Source: Chaetoceros tenuissimus (lineage: Eukaryota; Bacillariophyta; Thalassiosirophyceae; Chaetocerotales; Chaetocerotaceae). Taken from it: 64,000 bases of DNA. Positions within the stretch are counted from its first letter, which is position 1. Every line of letters begins with the position of its first letter. Made by a program: the position numbers and the translations under genes. The notes beneath the pieces were generated by a model. That model was not told the origin of the DNA. It was given only the letters and a program-made list of their open reading frames with translations, and did not search any database. The DNA lies in NCBI GenBank assembly GCA_021927905.1, contig BLLK01000020.1:1922001-1986000 (forward strand). The letters run 5' to 3'. Positions 10,861 to 20,115 of this stretch are shown here, piece by piece.

Positions 10861-13218
10861 TTAGATCTTGTCCTTGAGTCGATTCAGCTCTTTATAATGT
10901 TGTTTCAAAACTCTTTCTCTCTCTACTTTCAATTCGTTTTTGCGCTCCTTTTCGTTTATGGCACGAGTTGTTTCAAACTTGCTTCTCTCTTTCGCTCGAA
11001 TAGCAGTATGTAATGTAAAAGGAGCCATGTTTTCTTCCCCTGAACCAATGCCCCTTTTGTACATCGGTGTGTTATGTAGAAATTCCAACCCCATCGGACT
11101 TCGAGAAAGAGTTGACACGGAAGGAGATTTGGATCGTTTGCTTTCTACAGACTTTGGCGGAGGCTGTTTGTTTGTTTTTCGCCTAGCTCCAAGTAGTGGT
11201 GATTTCGGAACTGTCAAGGGTTTTGTACTCTTGACTTTTGGCGCATTCTTTCGATTCAAATTTGTTGAGGCTTCCTCAACGATAGTCTCAGCTTTCTTAT
11301 GAATACTTGTAATCTTTGATACGTCTCTCCTCATACCCAGCTTGGGAGAGATAGGAACTGTCGGTTTTCTCTTTTGAACAACATGACTATCGACAATCTT
11401 CGTTTCTTGTGTTTGCTCCTCTTCAGTATCGGTCTCACAACTGGTTTCAAGTAGTTCTGCAAGTTGTTCATTTCTCAAATGTTCCTTTTTTGCTAATGAG
11501 TCCCTAGACCTTTGTATGTCCATCATTCGTTGTCTTGCAGCACCTCTCAATTTCTCTACAAGAGCATTCGATTGTTGATTCAAATTCTTTTTAGCACTTG
11601 ATAAATCACTCTCAAGGTAACTATCATCCTCTTCAAACATGACTCTCTTGGATCTTGAACTGTTTGTAGATAAAGTAGATATAGAAGGTCGTACTATAGA
11701 CGGCGAAGTAAACGCACTTAGGGAACTCTTTTGAGAGGACAATGGTGACGGTGTAGACTGCATCATTTTGGCACGAAAAGCTTTCAGTGCTGGTGTAAGG
11801 CTTAGTCTGTCATCTCCTGAACCAGTTTTGAGAATGCTTTTTGGCGTCTTGGAATTTGTGGATCCTGGCATCGGTGGGGACTGGAAACTAAGTTCTTTCT
11901 GAACATTGTCATTTTGTAGCGATAATCTTGATCGCAGTTTTTGAACTGCAGCCGGAGTTTGACTTAAACTCAAGGAATCATCATTTTTTGTGTCAAGTAG
12001 TATATTTTGCAGAGAGTGGTCCTTGGAATTAGACAGTGACTCTCTGGCATCATGTGAAGTTGCAATCATTTTGGCTCGTAATCTTTTGAGTTTAGGCGTA
12101 AGTCCATGTATTTTCATCATTGATTGTGAAAGTGTAGACGAGTTGAGATCTTGTATCGGCGAAAGTGATTCCTCCTTACTCGGTGTCTTGGTCGTAGGAT
12201 GCTCCTCCGGTGGAGATGATAACACTTGTGCATCCAGAGGACTTTGAGTGACTTTACTCGCAGCCAAAAGTCGATCCTTTGTTGAAAAATCTGATTTCTC
12301 ACTGGAATTGTTGACTATAGACACTACTGGTTCTAGTTCATCTGTTTGATTCTTCATTGTTTTTGACAAGTCCTCTTCATTGATGCTATTTTCAAATTCA
12401 GATGTAGTACTGTGAAAGGACTCCTCTACGACGCTCTCTCTTACTTCAATATTTTCTTCCTCGTTTGTTTCTGCCATAAGTTGCTGGTGATCTAAGGGAT
12501 TAATTGGTGTCAATTCGTTTTCTGGTCGATCCATCGATTTCTTACTTGATACAGAGTCTCTCTTTGCATTTACTTCTTGTTCCGGTTCCTCCTTTGAATT
12601 AGCAAAGACTGACTCGTCTACATTCCATTCAATCGATTCCCTCCTCGACGTTTCAACCTCCTCTACCTTCTCCAACAGCATTCTTGCCTTTTGCCTAACT
12701 TCCTCTCTCTCATCTTGGCCTTTATCCTCTTCCATGGAGTCTTCAATACTCGAATTGATAGATTTACTCAATAGACTCGATGTAATGCTATCATCATTAT
12801 CCAGCTTCTCCTCTTCGTGACTGTCCGCATAACTCAAATCATGACTCTTTTCCAAATTTGATTCTGAGGAAAGTTCCTGCGATTTGAGACTACCAAGCCC
12901 AAGACTCATGACGGAAGCATCCAACCATTTCTTTTTACCGTCATTTGAATTCAAAAGGGGACTAAAGACTTGACTCTCTTTGATGTCTTCTTCATGACCA
13001 TCCAATAGGAGACTCCTTCGTTTGAGCCTCTCACTTCCTCTCTGCCTTTTTGATGATTTGGATCTCTCAGATGATCGAGCTGTAATGTTGCTTTGGTTGA
13101 AAATGGGCGAGAGAAGCATGGAGTAACTCCCATCTTCAGCGTTGCTTTCGTTTTGGTTCCCGAGGTATTCTATAAAGTCTTGCTGATTGTGATCCATTCT
13201 TCTTTTACGATTAGTCAT
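10861..13218 (-). CDS. TPX2-domain spindle/microtubule protein
   Basis: A 785-residue single-exon protein, Ser-, Glu- and Lys-rich and mostly disordered. The C-terminus has the TPX2 signature: APFTLHTAIRAKERSKFE followed by a long charged helix to the end, resembling the C-terminus of vertebrate TPX2 and plant WVD2-like proteins. Upstream are two copies of a Pro-Ser motif (PISPKLGMRR and VPKSPLLGARR), like the TVPxSPxF motif of TPX2. Three internal repeats of the form TPxLKxxRxKM (LTPKLKRLRAKM, TPAAVQKLRSRL, LTPALKAFRAKM) add TP sites that might be phosphorylated. TPX2 proteins bind microtubules and nucleate spindle assembly under Ran/importin control, some by activating Aurora kinase. No Aurora-binding N-terminus was recognised. 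A microtubule-binding role is inferred from the C-terminal domain; the N-terminal half could serve anything. Confidence 0.6.
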   Translation of the reverse strand: MTNRKRRMDHNQQDFIEYLGNQNESNAEDGSYSMLLSPIFNQSNITARSSERSKSSKRQRGSERLKRRSLLLDGHEEDIKESQVFSPLLNSNDGKKKWLDASVMSLGLGSLKSQELSSESNLEKSHDLSYADSHEEEKLDNDDSITSSLLSKSINSSIEDSMEEDKGQDEREEVRQKARMLLEKVEEVETSRRESIEWNVDESVFANSKEEPEQEVNAKRDSVSSKKSMDRPENELTPINPLDHQQLMAETNEEENIEVRESVVEESFHSTTSEFENSINEEDLSKTMKNQTDELEPVVSIVNNSSEKSDFSTKDRLLAASKVTQSPLDAQVLSSPPEEHPTTKTPSKEESLSPIQDLNSSTLSQSMMKIHGLTPKLKRLRAKMIATSHDARESLSNSKDHSLQNILLDTKNDDSLSLSQTPAAVQKLRSRLSLQNDNVQKELSFQSPPMPGSTNSKTPKSILKTGSGDDRLSLTPALKAFRAKMMQSTPSPLSSQKSSLSAFTSPSIVRPSISTLSTNSSRSKRVMFEEDDSYLESDLSSAKKNLNQQSNALVEKLRGAARQRMMDIQRSRDSLAKKEHLRNEQLAELLETSCETDTEEEQTQETKIVDSHVVQKRKPTVPISPKLGMRRDVSKITSIHKKAETIVEEASTNLNRKNAPKVKSTKPLTVPKSPLLGARRKTNKQPPPKSVESKRSKSPSVSTLSRSPMGLEFLHNTPMYKRGIGSGEENMAPFTLHTAIRAKERSKFETTRAINEKERKNELKVERERVLKQHYKELNRLKDKI

Positions 13219-13634
13219 TTAGTGATTCAAGTATGTAGACGCTTTGTATTCATTTCGTTGTATGTTGTTGTTTACAATTGAATAGAAGAGAAGAAACAAA
13301 AGGTTGTTTTTTCCTTTCTCTTGAAATTATTTTGAATTTGTTCGTTTTTTATCGTTGAAAGCAGTTTCCTTAACCCTGTAGGGTAGAGGTGAAAATTTCG
13401 AACTTTTTGTCGTACTCCTACTTTATGTAGCTAATTTATTTGATGGCTAAATGTTACACGTCATTGGAATTCCTCTCTAATAATGTTCTTTAAAATTTTA
13501 ATGCTAGATACCATAAAAACCCTACAAAAGAGATAACTAATTGGATATACTCTATTATAGGCCATTACCCTGATTCCTCCTTGCACTCTTGTTTCTCTTT
13601 TGATACGATTGCTCCGCTGCTGTAAGATAAAATT
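13219..13634. other. Intergenic region, nothing recognised
   Basis: About 415 bp between the start of the TPX2-like gene and the stop of the HSF gene, both on the minus strand. It is AT-rich, with no conserved coding sequence or strong repeats seen. It should hold the promoter of the TPX2-like gene. Confidence 0.4.
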
Positions 13635-14864
13635 CTACTTTCTTTTATGCAAGAATCCGGATTGGGGAAAGTCGTTTTCACGAACAGGAAGTTCTCTACG
13701 AAAGTTCGATGTCATGGAAGCGCCGCTACTAGAATGTCCACGGTTTTGATGATTGTGGCTTGAGGGTTTACCAATCATCAGGAGTTGCTGCTGTTGCTGC
13801 TGGTGATGAGGATGCTGAGCTCGGCGATAATTGTTAACATGATCTTCTTGAGCTTGTTCCCCTCGGATGCTCCCTTGCTGCACAAATTTCTGCGAGCTCA
13901 TCATTCTGTTCCTTTGGTTCGCAGAAAGGGAGCTGTATGGAGTACATGCGCGAGCCTTAAACGGAATATTATAACTCGCATACGCACCGGAAAACTGAGG
14001 AAAATACCCACTACGTAAAGAACTTTGAGGAGATTTTGGTGTCGATAACATCAACAAACGTTCATATTCGTATCTCAGTTGTACTTGAGTTTGGCATATT
14101 TGAGCCTCTAGTGATTCGAGACTTGGTTCTGTGGACATTAAAATGCTGTTTGAAAGCCCAGATGATGCGTGTTGGTGGGGTGCAGAGAGATGAGTAGCCA
14201 TCACAGCACTTCCATGTTGCGATTTTCTTTGCAATAATGGGATGGGTCTGGGAGAATGATTCATCATCATAGGCATACTAGATGAAGAATCAGCCATCAA
14301 AGCAATAGTATCAGTCTTAGGTCCTACAACCTCCTTTTTGCTTGTGGTGGCAGTGCACATTTTGTTACTTCCCTGAAATGCAGAACTTCTTGTGAAATAG
14401 GGGTGACTACAGACCCACAATTTGTCCTGTTGATCTGTCAAGCTGCCTTCCACCTTCGAGCGTGGAATCCGTCTGGTCGAGAACCCCCATCTTCTTAACT
14501 TGCGGGAGAAACTGTCAAATGTGCACTTCTTATCGAAGTAAAGAGGACAGATAATCTCCTCGAAATCTTTCGGCTTCTTAATAATGATAGACGTACCATC
14601 AGTTGACCAGCTGAGGATCTCAACATAAGCATTTCTACATCCTTCCAAGATGTACATCAGCTTTGGAGGAGATACAATGAAAAAAGGTTGGATCGCGAAA
14701 CAAGTTTTGGAATAGTTTTTTCTGAAAGTTCTTACCTTATCTGGTAGTTTGATGGTCCGTTGGTTTTGTTTTGCAGTTTTCTTTCTCAAGGTGTGGAAAA
14801 ATGCCATCATGCTCTTCTTAGCATCTTCATCACCTTTTTTGTTTTGACGAATTTCTTCATTCAT
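13635..14864 (-). CDS. Heat-shock-factor-type transcription factor
   Basis: A sequence-specific DNA-binding protein of the HSF family, which is greatly expanded in diatoms. The HSF domain runs from FFHTLRKK through LMYILEG, ILSWSTDGTSIIIK and FDSFSRKLRRWGFSTRR to WVCSHPYFTR; the last Arg-rich stretch is the recognition helix. A 75-bp intron (14661-14735, GTAAGA...CAAAG) is proposed because removing it joins KLPDK to LMYILEG, as in other HSFs; being a multiple of three and stop-free, it can also be read through. The C-terminal half is Gln/His/Ser-rich with a poly-Gln run, and no HSF trimerisation coiled coil is obvious, as is usual for short diatom HSFs. Met at 14864 is used because the upstream frame starts with GTG. 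About 384 residues after splicing. Confidence 0.85.
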   Translation of the reverse strand: MNEEIRQNKKGDEDAKKSMMAFFHTLRKKTAKQNQRTIKLPDKVRTFRKNYSKTCFAIQPFFIVSPPKLMYILEGCRNAYVEILSWSTDGTSIIIKKPKDFEEIICPLYFDKKCTFDSFSRKLRRWGFSTRRIPRSKVEGSLTDQQDKLWVCSHPYFTRSSAFQGSNKMCTATTSKKEVVGPKTDTIALMADSSSSMPMMMNHSPRPIPLLQRKSQHGSAVMATHLSAPHQHASSGLSNSILMSTEPSLESLEAQICQTQVQLRYEYERLLMLSTPKSPQSSLRSGYFPQFSGAYASYNIPFKARACTPYSSLSANQRNRMMSSQKFVQQGSIRGEQAQEDHVNNYRRAQHPHHQQQQQQLLMIGKPSSHNHQNRGHSSSGASMTSNFRRELPVRENDFPQSGFLHKRK

Positions 14865-15957
14865 TTTGTTTGCTTCTTGATATCTCTTATGTAAATAAGT
14901 TATGTTCTTTTGTTTCACCTGATTGAATCCGAAAGAACCTCTATCTCTTCTTTTTCCATCGCTCGTTCAACGATTCCTTCTGTGATTGATTACAGGGTCA
15001 TTGTCTTTTTCAGGGGTCACAATGTCGTATTCGCTCGGTAGAACGGTAGAACTTTGATCATGTTTGTATTTCTCCGAAATGAATCGAGTTATGTATATCT
15101 ACTTAGTATATTGGATTAGCTTTTGTATTCCAGCATTACACATTTATGCACTATAAAAATCTCTTCATTGAATTCTATGAGTATGAAAATAGCAGTTGAA
15201 ATGAAGTTGTAAGGATTCACGGAAGAATGTAGTGAACATTGTTCGGAACAACCAAAACGTCAATTCAACTTGTAGTTCCCAAAACACGTAGAAATGATGT
15301 CACAACTAAAACACATTCCCAAAAGACAAGTGAAAGTTTGGAAAGAAGAGTACCTATGGTATCTTGGAACGTACTCATAAAGAAGCCGTTAAAGAACTCT
15401 TCCATTTTCAAAAGCTTTTCTATGTAGAGTTCATGGTAAAGTGCTTGTCTTCTACTAACATGCCTTCTTTTTAAGTTTTATGAAAAGGAAGAAAATAATC
15501 TCAAGTTTTGATCGAAACTGCATGAGGTTTCGTTCCTTAGTTCTTTCTTATCAAAGAAAAAACTACCCCAATTCAATAAAGAACAAGCCTTCAAACTTCG
15601 GAGTAACTGAAGAATCGAAGGATGAAAACTACGAATTCAATAAAAGACCGTTCTTCTTTTGCTTTCTGTGTGCTATTGCATGCTCCAACAGTATGTCCCT
15701 TCTCTGTCTAGGTCTAACTAAATAAAAATACACGAGAATCTTCATTTTAGCTTACTGCACCTAAGTTCGAGCAAGTATCTTCCGCATTTCTGCGTACAAA
15801 AGTTGGCATTGAGAATGCGAGAAGAGCTTACTGAAATAAAAATGATTATGTTAAAGATATACGAGTACGAAGATTAGATACGACCTGGTTATTGCTATAC
15901 GAATGCTTAAAATGTGTGTAATGCATTCAATAATGCTCGCAGAAATATTGTTTGCAA
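14865..15957. other. Intergenic region, nothing recognised
   Basis: About 1.1 kb between the HSF start and the 3' end of the decayed gene. Plus-strand frames at 15239-15427 (TTG start) and 15480-15725 have no recognisable domains or neighbours. No tRNA-like or strongly repetitive sequence was found. Confidence 0.4.
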
Positions 15958-17937
15958 TTACTGAGTTTCTTTCGTGATTTCTTTTTTATCCAGTTTGTTC
16001 ATATTCATATCTTTTTTAGTCTCTTCTACAACGAGGATTTTTTCATCAACTCCATATATCACTGATGCTAGCACAAGCTGTGACTTCTCAACCTTTTTGA
16101 TTGGATTCACATTCTCCTTAATGACTGTACTGATTAGATCGGACCTGAAACAGTGTGATCTCCGACTGAACAACTGGCAAAGTTCCGCTTCTACTGAGTG
16201 CTGTGAGTAAATCAAGTGCCTCACTCTTCTCTCGTAAGTTCCTCACCCTGGAGAGTTGACATCATTGGAGCCACAAGAATGTTTTCTTTTCTGAGTCTCG
16301 ACCAACTTTTTCCAACTTTCACCATCTGCATCTGCTTCACCTAAACGAGAATCTAATTCCTTAGGAAGATAGGTGGGATCAAAGAAAGAGCTGGGAGTCG
16401 AGGAATTGATTTGCTGATATTGCATGCTTTCTACATTTGCTTTTTCCGTTGGAGGTTCACTTGATGGGTGAATCGTGTAGACCGCACACCTGATGGTACA
16501 CTTGATGGACTAAGATGAAGAGAAGATGGATCTACCGATAAACTTTATTCAAATACCATTCCACTTCTGCGCATCGCCTGCGCCATTTGTTTTCTTTCTT
16601 GATAGAATGACTTCGTATATTCCACCTTCTCCGCTTTAGTCTCATCTTCTGCCTTTTTGCGTTCCGAATTCTTCATCTCATCGATAACATCAATAACTGC
16701 TTTAACATGAGCTTTCACTGCTGAAAGTTTCGCTGTGGGACTTTGATCTATATCTCTATCAGCGTCAAACGAAAGAAGATCCGAAGGGATTTGATATTTT
16801 ACAAACAATGACATGAGGTCACGTGTTAATCTTATTTCTTTCGACAGAGAGTCTGGTGGAAGATTCAGTAGAGCTTCGAGTTGAGGTTTTAGTTGGATCA
16901 CACAAAGGCCAAAGACTGATGTTTCTAATTGCATAGATCGAAATGCTTTTGCAAACTCTTGTTGTGCTGGAGAAAGAGAAGCAATTGCATCCTTGAATTC
17001 CTTTGCACTGGGAAGAACTTCTGCAAGAATAGGGATGGTGACCTCATCTTTGTCTTGCAAAATAATTGCATGTTTAGGGATAAACGAATCTGGACCTCCC
17101 ATAACTCCAAGAACTAGCAAAAAGGATGAGAATTGACTTGATCTTGCAATGAGTTGACTTTTGTTTGGTGTATATCCATCCCAGACATGTCGCATCCATC
17201 CATGGACAAAAGTATCACCCTCCAGGGTTACTCTTGTTGACGGATCAATAGGGATAGAAAATCCTGGACTTTCCTCTTTTGAAATGTGCCGAACAAGAGT
17301 TTCGATTGGATTGTTGTTTTCCCCTCTTGTTTCAATTGACACTACTCCATCTGGGTAATGCTCTGGACGACGAACTGCGTAGGAAAATGCTCGAGGGGCA
17401 TATTTCTGGTCAAAGAACTTTTTGTTATGAAATCTCATGTATTCATCAAAATCTTGGGTTTATATGCTTGCCAATGGCATCATGTAACTGCTTCATAAGC
17501 ATATTTTCTACATATGCAATGCTGTTTTCCACTTCTTTTTCAAAGGAAGAATAACTCTTTGCATCAAAAACCAAGTGCACATTTGAAAAGTCATCATTAT
17601 GCCACTCCAAAGCCTTCGCAAAAATACCTTCATCAATCCCAATAGCGTATTTGAATACGTTCATGTAGGAAGCAATGGCAGAATTTACGATAAACTCAAC
17701 GAATGAATATTTGTCTTGATAACTATGCTGAAAATCTCCCAATAACATGGGGTTGCGATTTCTGTCTAAAATGGACTAAATGGACTTCATCGCATCTTCG
17801 ACTTGGCGATGAAAAATGAATTCATTAAAGTTGTGGAGAGAATCATCAGATTCAGATTGGGCATTGACAATAGATATTGGGCATAAAATATTCTGCATCC
17901 AGAAGAAGATGCCAATGGTAGAGAGAGGTACCTTCAT
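15958..17937 (-). pseudogene. Decayed member of an uncharacterised protein family
   Basis: Pieces of one protein lie in order on the minus strand but in several frames. They are: a signal peptide (MKVPLSTIGIFFWMQNIL at 17937); a segment with LLGDFQHSY and ALEWHNDDF; the 297-codon frame 16545-17438 (FSYAVRRPEHYPDG, QEFAKAFRSMQLE, LPPDSLSKEIRLTRDLM, KYQIPSDLLSF); then YLPKELDSRL, ALDLLTALSRSGTLP and ENVNPIKKVEKS. From memory these blocks occur together in long uncharacterised proteins of algae and other protists; I cannot name the family or its function. Visible lesions are an in-frame TAG at 17776-17778 created by a 9-bp tandem duplication (17769-17786), a frame change near 17450 that looks like a 2-nt loss, and a short deletion with frame change near 16145-16165. 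The stop at 16545 and the frame change near 16250 may be further lesions or mis-called introns. Confidence 0.7.
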
Positions 17938-18329
17938 ATTGCGGGTTGCGGATTGTAGGAACACTTGATATATTAATCACTCTAATATCTATTAGTTTTG
18001 TGAGATTGGAGTGGTCGAGTGGTAATTAAACTAATGGTGCTGAAACAGTGAACAGGATTTGCAAAAGGTAACCTAGATAATATTATGAGATATGCGAGTG
18101 AGATCCATCTAGTGTGTTCTCAAGATGAAGGAGGATATTTATTGGTCATGGAAAAATCTTGAGATGTGATCATGGAAAAAATCTTGACGTTTGCGATGAC
18201 GGGGGTCAACATTTAAAAATCTCTCATTTAGAGTGATGGATGTCCCATTCCCGTAAAGGGCATTCCTCCTCTTCATCCACTCATTTCCATCCAATCCACA
18301 ATAACTAACATATTCAAGCTCACACCTCT
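17938..18329. other. Intergenic region between divergent genes
   Basis: About 390 bp between the decayed gene and the Trm11-like gene. It has a short direct repeat (ATGGAAAAATCTTGA near 18148 and again near 18172). The TGGTCGAGTGG string near 18014 resembles a tRNA A box but lacks a matching B box. Confidence 0.4.
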
Positions 18330-19865
18330 ATGCGGAAACACCAGACTAATGACTATATGCATGATAGAGGAGTCGCAATGAATGGAATAGCAATGAAACT
18401 ATCTTTACTACTGCTGCAGGTGATACCATGCACTGTTGCACTTACAAGTACTGGAAGATTAGTCACAGGCAACTTTCATTCTTCATCACAACTATACTCT
18501 TCAACTGCAAGTTCCAGTCAAGCCTCTATCGCACCGACGGATTCAAAAACGGACAGACTGCAGAAAATTATTCATTGGCGAGGGGAAAAGGAGCACGGAA
18601 ATAGCATACAGCTTCGACACTATGAGTTCAAATCTGCACTTGCTTCTATCATTGAGGGTGAACAATCAAACACAGATGATACACCCATCGAACCAGATAT
18701 ATCTTTTACGGCAGCTTTATCATCAACTTTTGAATCTGCAAATGAAATGAGTGAATACCAGAAAGATTCTTATGAGAACGCAATGCAATATATAAATGAA
18801 GAGAATTTGTCATTTTCAAATAACTTTGATTTGATTCAAGAAACAGTTCAAAGATGTGCACTCGTCCGATCTTTGTTTGAAATTGTATCCGAGGGTGAAA
18901 CATTTGAAGAACTTGCAAGAAATGCAATTCAATCTAAAAATCTGAATGATATGATGAAAAATGGTTCAAGTGCAAATTTGTCATGGAGAGTTCGCTTGAG
19001 ACAATACGGTGATTCTGCAAAAGCTGAAAAGCAAAAACAATATGGAAAGAAAATGCGTTCCCCCATGAAAGATGAGAGAGAAGCTATAAACCAGATGAAA
19101 GATCTGTTCATGGAACTCGCAGGACCTGTTGACTTGAAAAATGCAGATATTTCTCTTTACATTTTTGAAGGGCTAAAGGATAAGAAAAAGGTTCTGGCGC
19201 GATTACTGACAAGGGGAGCAAATACTTCTTCCATTGCACCAAAAACCAGAATATGTATCACGAATACACCTTTGTGTCCTTTGGCATCTTTCACCATGAA
19301 TAACGTTGGTAGAGTCAAAAACAATTTTAAAGTTTTGGATCCTTTTTGCGGATCATGTGGCATATTATTAGCAACTACTATGATTGAACCGTCGGTACAA
19401 ACCGTCGGGATTGAAATAGCACATAATGGTGCAGTGAATAGAGATAATATCATGAAAGATTTCTCTTCAAGGAATCTAACGCTACCAGCTGCCATCATCA
19501 AAGGAGATGCAATGGATAAAAGTGTTCGAGATAAAGCAAGGGCTGCTGTCGGAAATGAACCGTTTGACGTGATCATTACTGACCCACCCTATAATATCCG
19601 AGAAAAGATTCTTTCATGTCCAGATAGCCCACTTATCAATCTTGTCAAGTGCATTGCGAGTGACAGAAAGAAAGAGCAAAGATTACTAGCACTTGGGGGA
19701 AGACTTGTTGTCTTTGTCCCAAACATGGATGGGGATGATATTGCTGAAGTTATGCCAAACGAAATTGCTTTGAAAGATGCCGGCCTGAAATTTGTAAATA
19801 TGGTTGAACAACCTTTGAATGATTCTTTAAGCAGGTGGCTCGTGGAATACAAGTGTATTGCTTAA
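18330..19865 (+). CDS. Trm11-like RNA guanine-N2 methyltransferase with organelle presequence
   Basis: A Rossmann-fold SAM-dependent methyltransferase, 511 residues, resembling the Trm11/Trm-G10 group that makes m2G in tRNA. Motif I is KVLDPFCGSCGILLA, the acidic SAM-ribose residue is in VGIEIAHNGAV, and the catalytic DPPY is in VIITDPPYNIREK. The methyltransferase fills the C-terminal 200 residues; the N-terminal 280 are poorly conserved and no THUMP domain was recognised. Several ATGs are in frame at the start. MKLSLLLLQVIPCTVAL, 22 codons in, would make a clean signal peptide followed by a Ser/Thr-rich transit-like stretch, so plastid or ER targeting is likely and the true start may be downstream of 18330. 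Target RNA is unknown; a dual or mitochondrial location cannot be excluded. Confidence 0.7.
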   Translation: MRKHQTNDYMHDRGVAMNGIAMKLSLLLLQVIPCTVALTSTGRLVTGNFHSSSQLYSSTASSSQASIAPTDSKTDRLQKIIHWRGEKEHGNSIQLRHYEFKSALASIIEGEQSNTDDTPIEPDISFTAALSSTFESANEMSEYQKDSYENAMQYINEENLSFSNNFDLIQETVQRCALVRSLFEIVSEGETFEELARNAIQSKNLNDMMKNGSSANLSWRVRLRQYGDSAKAEKQKQYGKKMRSPMKDEREAINQMKDLFMELAGPVDLKNADISLYIFEGLKDKKKVLARLLTRGANTSSIAPKTRICITNTPLCPLASFTMNNVGRVKNNFKVLDPFCGSCGILLATTMIEPSVQTVGIEIAHNGAVNRDNIMKDFSSRNLTLPAAIIKGDAMDKSVRDKARAAVGNEPFDVIITDPPYNIREKILSCPDSPLINLVKCIASDRKKEQRLLALGGRLVVFVPNMDGDDIAEVMPNEIALKDAGLKFVNMVEQPLNDSLSRWLVEYKCIA

Positions 19866-20115
19866 TACGATGATAAAAATATAATAAAATTAGTCGAGTC
19901 AGTCAGGTACCAAGTTAGTGTTAGGTTATGAGTCCACACACTTTGGGATCAATCAAGATGTTAGCAGAACTTCATTGGATTTGAATGATGCCAATGCAGG
20001 GTGTAAGCACAAGAAGTGGCAATTTTTCCTTGTATTTATCTTATGCTCATAAAAAAACAAGAGAAATCCATCACAAGCAAAGTAGATATATACGAAGCAG
20101 AAAAAGTAAAACAAC
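19866..20115. other. Short intergenic gap
   Basis: About 250 bp, AT-rich, between two plus-strand genes. It serves as 3' flank of the methyltransferase and promoter of the RNA ligase gene. No element was recognised. Confidence 0.4.

Noticed and set aside
14865-14918. N-terminal extension of the HSF protein
   Set aside because: Requires a GTG start; the first ATG in frame is at 14864.
18005-18075. tRNA-Ser-like A box (TGGTCGAGTGG)
   Set aside because: No B box and no cloverleaf can be drawn downstream.
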